A DNA stretch of 64,000 nucleotides from Artemia franciscana (lineage: Eukaryota > Arthropoda > Branchiopoda > Anostraca > Artemiidae), in the NCBI RefSeq assembly GCF_032884065.1, contig NW_027063627.1, positions 606,001 through 670,000 of the forward strand, written 5' to 3'. Below, in pieces: positions 38,171 to 50,000 of this stretch. The number at the start of each line of letters is the position of its first letter. Position 1 is the stretch's first letter. A program made the position numbers and the translations under genes. The notes below the pieces were generated by a model. It saw nothing but the letters and a program-made list of their open reading frames with translations, was not told where the DNA came from and did not search any database.

Positions 38171-39560
38171 GTTACTTTTTCAACTTCCCTTAAAATGTGA
38201 TGTTAAAGTTCCAACTTAATACCCTTAGACATTCCTTAGATATTGCTATTGTAGTCTTTTGACAACTCTTCCGTAGATAGTGTGTTTTGATTTTGTACGA
38301 CATCCTCCTCAATAATTGCTAAAGGTTTTTATCTTAATACCTTTAGTCTTTTTAGAAAGACTAGTCTTTCTTAGACTAGTCTTAGTAAGTCTTAGAAAGA
38401 CTTAGTCTTTTCATCCATGGACATAGTTATTCCAATGTTCGACTAATTTGAACAGAACCAATTTGAAAAATTTTGAATATTCAAAAATTTTGTTCAGATT
38501 TTTTTGGGTTGATTGCAGCTAAAAAAGGCATGAGTAAGGACTGGTTACCCTCAGATCATTTTTCGACTTTCCCCTCAGCATGCCCTGAAACTTTGAACTT
38601 AATACCCTCAGCAGTTCTGGAGCAGTTTTTACTAACGATAATTCCTGTAATTAAAAAGGATAAATTGTATAATTTACATTCATTGCCCTTGGGTTTTGGG
38701 AGGCATTGCATCCCCAGAGGCATAGTTACTAGACCGTTTGAACAAAATCACTTCTTCAGAATTTTTATCAGTATTGAGAGGAGGGAGCATGTAAAAAGGG
38801 CAACGGGGCTTGTGAACCTCTAACCACTGTTCAACATCCCCTGTAAGTGTCAACTTAATATCCTCAGCCGTTCTTAGACATTGCTGATACACCCTTTTGA
38901 CAGCCAGCAGGCACATAGTATGTTTTGATTGAGTTCGGTATTCCTTTCCAAAGCTGTGGAGGGTTATATCATCCTCATAGACATAATTACTTTACCTTTA
39001 GACTTTTTTTTCAACAAGATTGTTATTTCAAAACTTTAATCGAATGTATTTAGAGACAGATCAGCTAAAAAGGACACGAGAGGAGGCTGGCAAGCCTTCA
39101 ACCACTTTAAACATCCCCCTAGACACGTCCTAAAAGTTTCAACTCAATACCCTCAGCCGTTCATAAGATATTGTAGATCCGCCTTTGAGACAAAACTGGA
39201 TGAACACAGTGGCTTTTGATTTAGTTTAAGATACCCCTCAAAATTCTCTTAAGTTTTGGAAGTTTCATTTTAATACACTTGACCTTTTCAGATACATCCA
39301 GAATAAAAACGTCCTTGTTTTCTTAACGATAAATCCTGCATGTAAATAATAGATACATTGCATAGCTTAAAATACTTGCCCCAGACTATGGAGGTGAGGC
39401 ATCCCTGGAGGTATAGCTATTAGACTGTAGCAAGAGGGGGCACATAAAAAGGGGTAAGGACGGGGAGGAGCTGTTCACCCTCTAATTTCTCTTTAACATC
39501 CCCTCAACATACCTTGAGAGTTTCAACTTAACACTCTCAGCCTTTTTTTTAGATATTGCT
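38170..39560 (+). repeat. Degenerate tandem repeat, units 260-380 bp
   Basis: AGTTTCAACTTAATACCCTC followed by AGCCGTTCTTAGACATTGC recurs in variant form near 38207, 38588, 38846, 39136 and 39510. Units also share GGTTTTGGGAGGCATTGCATCC-type text. A small local inverted or direct cluster of CTTAGAAAGACT lies at 38350-38410. The 116-codon frame at 38473-38823 follows the repeat and shows no domain. Confidence 0.65.
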
Positions 39561-39689
39561 CATATTCTCCTTTCACAACCAGCAAGGACAAAGCGTGTTT
39601 GACATCCCTCTCAACATTTCATTGAGATAGTACCTCTAACATACCCTCTTTTAATAAAAGCTTATTTGTTATTAATTAAAAGCTTATTT

Positions 39690-40400
39690 GTTTGCCATAG
39701 ACAACTTGCATAACTTACAGCCCTTGAACCGGTGGCAGGAGAAGGAGGGGGATTGTGAACAGCAGAGGTATACTTTTTTTCTTTGGACTATTTTGAAAAA
39801 AGGACTATTTTAAAATTTTGATCGGATGCAATTGGGGAAAAAAAGGGCGTGGAACAGTTGCCTTCTGATCACTTAGACTCTTAAAAAGGGCACGGGAGCT
39901 TTCAATTTCCGATCGAATGAGCTCCCTCAAAAATTCCGAAGTCTATACGACCACTCTTCTATAGAACTTTATATATTAACAATGGTTAACTTGCAAAACA
40001 TACAGCTTTTGCCCAGGGGTTGATAACCTCAGAGGCATGGTTATTTGAGCTTTGGACTATTTCAAACAAAAGGCAATCTTGAAATTTTGACCGGATGTAT
40101 TTGGATAAAAGGGAGAATACAGAGAGGGGGGGGGGCTGGTTGCCCTCCAGCCATTTTTGATTCTTAAAAAGGGAAATAGAACTTTCGATCTCCTCCGAAG
40201 TTTTCTCCGAGATTTATACAATCACCCTTTCCATTAAAACGTTGTACGTTGACAATGGGCAACTTTAATATCTTACAACCCTTTCCCCGGTGACTGTGGT
40301 GTTTTTTCAGCCCTGGAGACAAAGTCTTTTGTCCTTTGGACTATTCTGAACAAGACACCTCTCAAAACTTTGACCTGATTCTTTTGGGGAATATATTGCT
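39690..40400 (-). repeat. ~280 bp repeat family, inverted orientation
   Basis: Phrases near 39890 (GGGCACGGGAGCTTTCAATT) and 40165 are the reverse complement of the AATTGAAAGTTCTAGTGCCC motif of the arrays at 50 and 59 kb, 275 bp apart. Includes a G-run near 40120-40130. Confidence 0.55.
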
Positions 40401-40429
40401 AGGTATATACTGCATCAATTGTCGGCACA

Positions 40430-41346
40430 TTTCGGCAAAAATTATTTACGTGCCTTCTTAATTAGCTTTGGTCGAATATTGCTTCTTCTTAAAAACAATT
40501 GTGTAAAAAACTCGGCAGTTGATTAATATAATCCCACAGGAAAATCATACAAAAGATAAATTTTATTTTCAAATCATACTTAAAATGACCTATTGTAAAA
40601 TGATAAAATACCAAAAATTATTAACGTGCCTTAATTAGCCCTGGTCGAATATTGCTTCTTCCTAAAAACTTTTTTGTAAAAAACCCGGCAGTTGATTAAG
40701 ATAATTCCACAGGAAAATTATACAAAAGTTAAACTTTATTTTCAAATCATACTTAAATGACAAAACGGCAAAAATAATTTACGTGCCTTAATAGCTTTGG
40801 TCGAATATTGCTTCTTCCTAAAAACATTTGTGTAAAAAATTCGGCAGTTGATAAAGATAATCCCAAAGGAAAATTATACAAAAGATAAACTTTACTTTCA
40901 AATCATACTTAAATGACAAATTGTAAAATGACCAAACGGCAAAAATAATTTACGTGTCTTAATTAGCTTTGGTCGAATATTGCTACTTCCTAAAAAACAT
41001 TTAAAATCATACTTAAAATGACAAAAACATTTTCAAATCATACTTAAAATGACAAATTGAAAAATGACAAATTATCAAAATCTATTTACGTGCCTTATTT
41101 ATTTAGAGATTATTTAGGAAGAATATTGCTTCTTCCTAAGAACATTTGCGTAAAAAACTTGGCAATTGACAAAGATAATTCCACAGGAAAATTATATAAA
41201 AGCTAAAATTTATTTTCAGATCGTACTTAAAATGACAAATTGTAAAATGACACAATATACAAGAATTATTTACGTGCCTTAATTAGCTTTGGTCGAATAT
41301 TGCTTCTTCCTAAAAACATTTGTGTAAAAAATTCGGCAGTTGATTA
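40430..41346 (+). repeat. Satellite-like tandem array, about 150-180 bp units (left part)
   Basis: GGTCGAATATTGCTTCTTCC followed by AAAACATTTGTGTAAAAAA, TCGGCAGTTGATTAAGATAA and TTATTTTCAAATCATACTTAA recurs near 40466, 40642, 40795, 40971, 41110 and 41289. Spacings near 153 and 176 bp alternate, depending on whether AAATTGTAAAATGAC is present. The array stops at CAGTTGATTA (41346) and resumes at 42897. Confidence 0.85.
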
Positions 41347-42896
41347 CAGTAAAAACTTTAGCGTAAAGAGTGGGGCGTTGAGGAGGAAAAGCCCCTTTCA
41401 TATATGGAGTAATTTCTGTTCATTTTAAGTTTTAATGTCGCTTCTTACTTTCATTTAAAAAAACTTGTTTTTTTTGTTTAATTTCTGGACGTTTTTGAAT
41501 TAATGCATGTTTTGATCTTGGCTCTCCGCACATAAATAATTAAAACGAAATTTGCATATTAATTTTTTTTTTGGCTAAATGGCTTTTTCATAGTTTTAAT
41601 TGGAAGATTTTGAGAAAAAAGGAGCAAGGGAGGAGGCATAGTTGCCCTCCAATTTTTTGATTACTTAAAAAGGCATTAACTTTAAATTTTTTACGAACGT
41701 TTTCATAAGTAAAAAATATACGTAACTTACGAATTAACTTACGTAGCGAACTAGCGTATTCGTATGTTTTTATTGCGTATATGAGGGGGCTCGCCTCTCG
41801 TCGATACCTCGCTCTTTACACTAAAGCTTAAATTTTGTCCCAATTCCTTAAGAATGACCCCTGAATCTCAAAGGCCGTAAAATAAGTAGTTGTAATTACT
41901 AAAAACGCTTTAGCGTAAAGAGCGAGGTATTACGAAGAGGTAAACCCCTCATATGCGTTATAATGTCTGTTCGTTTTCAGTTTTAATGCTGCTCCTCACT
42001 TTCAGTAGAAAAAAACTTTTCATATTTATTTTTTCATTGTTTTTTTTAAATGATGCTAGAAAATCCTGCGCCCCCTCCATTGAAAGTCTCTTCCCCATGA
42101 GAAGTTCCTCCATGGAAAGATCCTCCCACGTAACCCCTCCCCTCAAATCCCCCCCAACCAAAAAATCCCCCTGAAAACGTCTGTACACTTCCCAGTAACC
42201 ATTACTATATGTAAACACTGGTCAAAGTTTGTAACTTTCAGCCCCTCCCACGGGGACTGCGGAGGAGTAAGTCGTCCCTAAAGACATAGTTATTAGGTTT
42301 TTCGACTATAGTGAATAAAATGGCTATCTCAGAATTTTGATCCGGTGACTTTGGGGAAAAAATGAGCGTGGGAGGGAGCCTAGGTGCCCTCCAATTTTTT
42401 TGGTTACTTAAAAAGGCACTAGAACTTTTAGTTTCCGTTAGAATGAGCCCTTTCGCGACATTCTAGGGCCACTGAGTCGATACGATCACCCCCTAAAAAA
42501 AAAACAAAAAAAAAACATGCATCCGTGGTTTGTCTTCTGGCAAAAAATGCGAAATTCCACATTTTTGTAGATAGGGGCTTGAAACTCCTACAACAGGGTT
42601 CTCTGATACGCTGAATCTGATGGTGTGATTTTCGTTAAGATCGTATAACTTTTAGGGGGTGTTTCCCCCTATTCTCTAAAATGGGGCAAATTTTCTCAGG
42701 CCGTTAACTTTTGATGGGTAAGACTAATCTTGATGAAACTTATATATTTAAAATCAGCATTAAAATGCGATTCTTTTGATGTAACTATTGGTATCAAAAT
42801 TTCATTTTTTAGAGTTTCGGTTACTATTAAGCCGGGTCGCTACCTATTACTATTACTACCTTACTATTAAGCCGGGTCGTTACCACGAACTGTTTG
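41347..42896. mobile_element. Half FB element inserted in the satellite array
   Basis: Starts inside the H2 loop (CAGTAAAAACTTTAGCG), then linker C' (41460-41750), H1 (41760-41965), segment B (41970-42830) and the outer terminus CGAACTGTTTG ending at 42896. A short duplication of ACTATTAAGCCGGGTCG lies just before the terminus. The opposite arm is absent, and about 50 bp of the satellite unit are missing at the junction, so this looks like insertion followed by deletion. Confidence 0.8.
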
Positions 42897-43255
42897 ATCA
42901 TACTTAATATGACAAATTAGCAAAAATTATCTACGTGCTTTATTTATTTCGGGATTATTTAGGAAGAATATTGCTTCTTCCTAAAGACATTTGTGCAAAA
43001 AACTCGGCAGTTGATTAAGATAATTCCACAGAAAATTATACAAATAATAAACTTTATTTTCAAATCATACTTAAAATGACAAATTGTAAAATGACAAAAT
43101 AGCAAAAATTATTTACGTGGATTAATTAGCTTTGGTCGAATATTGCTTCTTCCTAAAGACATTTGTGTAAAAAACTCGGCAGTTGATTAAGATAATTCCA
43201 CAGGAAAATTATGCAAAAGATAGATTTTATTTCCAAATCATACTTAAAATGTAAA
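42897..43255 (+). repeat. Satellite-like tandem array (right part)
   Basis: Two further units (key phrases near 42960 and 43131, 171 bp apart) continue the array at 40430-41346 in the same orientation after the FB insertion. Confidence 0.85.
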
Positions 43256-45169
43256 ATTGTATATCCAGTATATAAACAGGTGGCGACAAAAATCCGTCAC
43301 CATTAGTCAGGTTCGTTGAGGCCAAAACCTGCTTTATCATCGATATTTATCAATATTGTGTCTTAGCATCGGTGTTTAGGGTCTTAAGGCATTACTTGTG
43401 TGAATACCTGACAATTCCCATAGTTTATAGCCCCCCAAAAAATCCTGACATAAACTCCGGTGACATCCATGCCCAAACATGACGTCAAATCAAAATAAAA
43501 TGTAGAACATTGAAATTACCCTAGTTTAAGACCCTTCACAGAGACTTGCAGTCCCCCTCTTGACAAACAAGGGACAGCACATTGATGGATGCCCAGCACT
43601 GATTTTTTTGCTTTTTCCCCCTAGCTCCAACAAACTACAGTAAGGTGTTACAGGGACGACAAAGGATTCGAATGAAAATTAATGTTAATTCCCACGTATT
43701 TGAATAGACTGACACTAATGATACCCCGTTTGAGGATCATATGCCAATCGCAGAATAGAGAGTTAGGCAATTCTTCTTGAGAAAACTGTTATTAATAGAA
43801 ATTGCTTAAATAAATGCAAATTCTATTGGTCCCTGGGTAATTTTTTTCTAAATATTATAATAGAATGATTAAAGAAATAATATTTCAGCCTGGATGGCAG
43901 AATAAAATTCAAAACGCATTCGATAGGTAAGGGCAATCCTCATCTCCACTTTTTTCTAAAAAGAAGAATGCGAAACTCAAACATTTACGTTGATAGATAT
44001 TAAAAGATCTTGTTTTAATCATTTTGATGGAAATTGATAATTTTCCTTTTCTCATTAAAAGAATTTTAATAGTCATTCGCAACGGTTTAACTTTATCCAT
44101 AATATGCCGCGTAGACATTAGAGCATATTTCATTTTAGGACGTTTGGATTGCAACAAACAGTTTAACGGAGTAGAATATAGGCTATATCACACGAAAGAA
44201 AAACGTTTAAAATGCCAGCAAAGAGGCGAAAAGTTTAATTCTGTGTATTATGCCACTTCTCACAAAGGATCTCTTATAATATGCCGCTAATCCCACGGAA
44301 TTCTTACGCGTAATCTCTATGAAATTCTTATCTATAATAGCTGAGGCACATTCATTTTTAGGAAAGCTGGAACAAGGTCAAAAGCGTAAAGTTAAAAAAG
44401 AACTTCCTAAATGGGTTATCGTTTATTAAAAAAAAATGTAAAGACTAAAATTGAAACTTAAAACCCCATAAAATCATGGACTGTAGAATTATTTTCTTAT
44501 TCGTTTCTACTTAAACCAAACATTTTACTAATTTAAGCAAAAAAAAAAAGGTGCAATTAGGCACCTACTGTAATACACAAGACAGAGGCGTAAAATTACA
44601 TTTCTAAAATTGACACATACCACCAGTCATCACTGATAATCACTGTTTGTGATAAGAGTCAGGTTTCATATAGATTATAATCTCTTTTAAATTCATAGAA
44701 GCCCCCATCCCCTTAAAACAACAAACCAATAGTTTCAATTCTGCAATGCTATCTCTCATAGAGTCTATTAAAGAAAAATACGCCTCGATTTCTACTTCTG
44801 AAGTGAAAGTGAAGTAAAATTTTACAAAGATGTCTCTGATATACATTTGCGGTAAGAGGTTCACCCCTGGTTTTCATTTATGCCAAGATTGAGCCTCTAA
44901 GTCAACAAAATCCACAAATCTCTATTCTCCAAGCTACTGCTACACCCACCATACTAAATACCATGTAATCTTATTTGGAAAAATAACAGGAACAGCACTG
45001 GTTTTAACAAACTCCGGCAAACTGAGCCCTTAGTGCGAAATTATTAGTGCTTCTCAGATTGTCAGTGATGATTCTTTACTACAGCCTGCCTACTATCAAG
45101 TTTCTTCAGACTATACCGTCTACTCACAAAAAGAAAGAAAGAAAGGCTTGTATGAAAATAAGTACTATT
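43256..45169. other. Mostly unique DNA downstream of the hydrolase gene
   Basis: AT-rich. Includes the 3' flank of the minus-strand hydrolase gene, with no clear poly(A) signal picked. Three frames of 74-88 codons (43909-44864) show no motif, splice context or composition that would mark a gene. Confidence 0.4.
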
Positions 45170-46017
45170 TCAGAAATCTAGTAAACTATTCAAAAACTCG
45201 TTTATATACGGTGCAACTCTCTCTGGGTGCTCAAGATGAACCCAGTGTCCCCCATCTACTTCTAAATAATTAAAACTTTTGCAATATTTAGGGTAAAGGT
45301 CTCTAAATTCACGGTAAACTTCGTCTGGTTCATAACTTGGCGCATTTTTTGACTTAATTAGCAATAACTCACATCTGATATTCTTCAGTAGTTTCTGTTG
45401 TTCTGCTATAGAAAACCTTTGGATACTTGCGGTATTTTGCCGCAAGTCTCTAGTAAAATAATATCCTTTTCCATTGGGCGCCTTAGCTGCGCCTCTTTTC
45501 AATAAAACTCTAGCACCCTCAGATGATAAATTACCAAGGGTTCCTTCAACGTATCTTTTAACCAAAGTTTCCATAGGTACAGCTTGAGGTTTAGAATTGA
45601 GCATTTTATGCTCGGCTAATAAATTTTCTTCAATTGCTTCTCCGATATCTTGCGTGTGCCACGCAAGCGGCACTGTTACTGGCTTTACCATATCTAAACT
45701 CACTAGCTTTTCAACTTTCGCTGGAAATACAGAAGCGTAAACAAGACCAAAACCACCTCCCATACTGTGTCCTATCATCGAGAATTTGTCTAAATTAAAA
45801 TATTGAGCTATTCGGTGGTATTGAACTACTAAATCCCAAACGTTGTACAACATTCCTGGTGGATAAGGTGTAGAAAATCCATGTCCTGCAACGTCAAGAG
45901 CGATGTATCGGAATTTCTTGTTGAGAAGTGGAATAAGTCGATCGAAAGTTCCAGCATTGTCCTGCCATCCATGGTAGCACAGAATGGGATTTCCCAACGG
46001 ATTGCCCCATTCTTTAG
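45170..46017 (-). CDS. SERHL: Catalytic exon of the SERHL-like hydrolase
   Basis: Begins after a minus-strand acceptor (TTTTGTTATAG) at 46017 with CT completing an Ala codon, then KEWGNP and the whole alpha/beta-hydrolase core, ending at TGA (45172-45170). The core is a single uninterrupted exon of 282 codons. Blocks in order: oxyanion HGWQDNAG, LDVAGHGFS, nucleophile elbow IGHSMGGG, a helical cap region (residues about 155-245 of the full protein), LLLIKSKNAPS, and the histidine loop GGHWVHLEHPE. All catalytic positions that I can check are present, so the exon looks functional. Confidence 0.9.
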
Positions 46018-46999
46018 CTATAACAAAAGATACCAGTAAATAAATATAACTGACACGCTGTTTTTAAATGATCATTGCTAGTGTATTGTTAATAATCTAA
46101 AAACCATACGACGCAAAACTAGAAGCTATAAAAAAAAACAGACAAAATTTTTAAAAACAGAAAATAAAAACGTTTTACTATAGATTGAGATTTTACCATA
46201 TAAACAGTTGACTCTCAAAATGCAATTCAGAGTAGCCCCCATTCAAATTAAGACAGTTAATACGGTGCACCAGCTTACCAATACCCCATAAATAAAGCTT
46301 TGTCGCCTAACACTTCAACCATTTCTCTTAAAATGGATGTTAAGTCAAGCACATACGCAGGTAGGAGGCTGGATTCAGACCCATACACCCTCCCAAATTC
46401 CAAGATTCCTGTAATTTCTTGTATTTTCCCATATCATTTACCAATTGTTTGTATTTTCAAATATCTTTCAAACTCTCTCGAAAGTCCTGTACCCCCATTT
46501 TGTCTAAGCGTTCTCCCACTCAGTGCCTATTTAACTACGGTGGCTAAAAGCTCTCTTTGTTTGCATAGAAAAAATACAACGGAAAAAAGACCTTCTTAAA
46601 AACTACCCACCGAAAAACTTGTTCCTGGAAAAGTAGGACCAGGAAAAGTCATTCCCACTGAAATATAATACATGGACAACTGACCACAAGAAAAACTTCT
46701 ACTACAAAGGCTGTCTCCATGGAAAAATAACCCTTGCAAAACTTATACAAAAAAAGGTCTATTTGGATACATACTCTGATTAAAGAAGATACCTTTTTGC
46801 CAAAGCAAAATTGTTTTCCTTTGCCAATCAATTATTTTTCAGGTAAGATAAGATTCATTCGTCATGAAATACACATACAATATTACATTTTACTATTCCC
46901 CCAAAGGTTCTTTGGCCTGTAAAGAAGGGGGAAGACAAACAAGTCACTTACTCAGAGAAGAAAAACATTAAAATAATCACTTACTCACAGAGAGAAGAG

Positions 47000-47093
<94 letters not shown>

Positions 47094-50000
47094 TATGAGT
47101 GATAGGTCGTATGAAAACAAAAGGAATGTAAAGAAAGTGGAGAAAGCATTAAAATATGAACTAAGGAGATGTGAAGTGGAGGCCATGGATAAAATTGCTA
47201 AGGATCTGGAAGATGCGGCTAGACAGCATAATAGTAAAATATTATACTGGCATGTTAATAAATTGAAAGGGAGTAGTCAATCCTGACTAGTCCCAGTTAA
47301 AGATAGAAATAGGGCCACAATTAGTGATAAAGAAAAAGTTAAAGAAAAATGGGTGGAACATTTTGAGAATGTGCTAAACCGAGATACAGTTGCAGGAAAA
47401 GATATAGATGAAAATGAAAAAGTTTGTGATACCTTGGATGTGAAGGAAGATTTGTTTAGTGAGGAAGAATTAGCGACGGTACTAATAGGATTAAAAAATA
47501 ATAAGGCTCCAGGTGCTGATAGTGTGATAAATCAGTTTCTTAAATATTGTGGCTCTGAGGTTAGGAACAAGCTACTGAAGATTATGACCATGATTTTTGA
47601 AAAAGGGGAAATACCTAATGATTTTAGGAAAACCTTAATTAAACCACTGTATAAGAAAGGCGACAGGAGTGAGTGTCGTAATTATCGAGGCATTAGTCTG
47701 GTCTCTGTAGGTAGCAAATTACTGAGTAATATGATACTTTTTAGACTGAGAGATGCTGTAGACAAAGCTTTAAGGGAAGAACAGTGCGGTTTTAGAAAAG
47801 GTAGAAGGTGTGTCGACCAAGTTTTCACTCTTAGGTTAATAATTGAGAAGTCCCTTCGTTGTCAAACACCTTTGGTCCTTAGTTTTATCGATTAAGCTTT
47901 CGATTCTGTTGACAGAAGAGCGTTAGCAAAGGTCTTATCCTTATATGGTATACGAGAAAAATACATTAAAGTGATTTGTGCTATGTACGAGAAAAATACT
48001 GCTGCGGTTAAGGTAGGAAATGAGGTTAGCAACTGGTTTTGTATTAAATCAGGAGTTAAGCAGGGTTGTGTTTTATCCCCCTTTACATGGATTATTTTGA
48101 TGGACTTCGTCTTAAGGAGCACAGGAAAGGCAATTGGAGACCACGGAATCAAATAGGGAGGAGAAACGCTCCTGGACTTAGATTATCCTGATGATTTAAG
48201 CATATTAGATGAAAGTTTGAGCAAAATGGATGAAATTTTAGAGGTTTTGCGAGTTCAGGGTGCTAGAATACGCTTGAAAATTAATGTGAAGAAGACTAAG
48301 TCACTAAGGCTAGGAATAAGTGAAGATGAAAAGGTGACGTTGGGTAACGAAAAGATTGATTAGGTTGGCAGCTTCACTTACCTTGGTAGTATTATTAGTA
48401 AGGACGGTGAGAGCAGTGAAAATGTTAAAAGTAGAATAGCTACTAAATTTCTGACACCCCATATGACACCTACTAAAATTTCTGACACCCCATATTACGA
48501 GACTAGAGTGGATCAGTTTTTATTCGAAATATAGACTCTATTAAATGTCTGTAGAGCAGCAATAAATTCAACAGCTGGCTAAGCATGTTTGGCATTGAAT
48601 ACTAAAACTTCGGCATTTGAACCCCACAAACTATCTTGATTCTGTTGTGGCTGAATCCCAGTGACTGTCACAATACTTGCATCTACTGATACAGATTGAG
48701 AAGGCAGCATGGCCATGTCCATATCTCAGGATATTGGATATCGTCAGGGGAGACATATATTCTTTTCAATCGTAGTTCATGGTATGTGGCAATCCTGACG
48801 GGCGTGACCCGACTAAGGCCTACAAACCTATAGGATACTTTAGCCAAAAATGGTATTCATAGTTCTTCAGCAATATTTTAGAACCCACCCTGACTAAAAG
48901 TAATTTTAGCTTGAGTTTGAGAGCAGGCTGTCCCAATTTATAGATAAAGGTATGCACACTATGTATTAATATGTGTGATTCAATCGATTGAATACGTTAT
49001 TCTTCTTCATCTCAGCCATTTTCTAAAAAAATTGTATACTACTACTACTACTAACAATTCACTGCAGCACCAAGTCGCCTGAGGTCAACATTTCTAGGGA
49101 CGTTCCTCCTCCATCTCAATAAAAGCCTCCTACTTTACACCCTCTCAAGAAGATCTGATTTTTATAAATCTTTCTTTGCGACATCCTTCATCCGGGTTAC
49201 AGTGTCAGCTAGCAATCCGGGTCGCAGCGGTAGCTAGCAATCTAGTAAGAGACGATCACGTCCCATGCTAAAAAATACAATAGCCCATAACTCCTAAAAA
49301 GAAAACCAGATCGAAACACAAATTATGGGATTAGAATCACCTTCTTCGAAATCCCTAAGTATGAAACTTACAGGTCCCTGGCTTGAATAAGAGGAAAATC
49401 CATAGGCTTGAAAAACAAGACAAGTTGCATGAACTACGATATTCAACATCGACGGTACCTCTTTTTTATTCTTCCCTCACGATGGCTGGGCATTGGAACA
49501 TGATAGAGAGCTGTTTAATGGATCATTTGAAAAAAAACTGCCTTAAAATACTTTTTTACTAAAAAAAAAACTGCATTTGCATGTACAAGCTTGATGAACG
49601 ACATCATAATCGTAGGCTGTAACCATATATAACGTTCATAATCGTAGGCTGTAACCATATATAACGTAGTAAGTAAATGCAATATTTATAGACGCTTATC
49701 TTTCGACAAGCTAATATAAGAAATAAATTAAAGATTGGAATAGTTCATTGTAAATGGGGACTATGTAAATTTCATCGGATATAGCTGAAACCTAGTAAGA
49801 ACAAACCACGGCACATAGTAACTAAAAGTTCAGATAGTAAAAACATGTCTGGATTATAGTGTCATACTGAAAATCGTCTATTACTATTCCAACTAAGATC
49901 ACGCCATAGGCTTTTTCCTGCTTATAATCCAGGTTGCAGCGGTAGCTAGCAACCTAGTAATTATAGTAAAGAGCGAACTCTACCACCCGTAACTGGAATA

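Noticed and set aside
40430-43255. CRISPR-like array because of regular spacing
   Set aside because: Units are long, degenerate, without unique spacers, and the genome is eukaryotic.
44024-44864. Frames of 74-88 codons downstream of the hydrolase
   Set aside because: No recognisable motif, no start or splice context, and an overlapping antisense frame of equal length.
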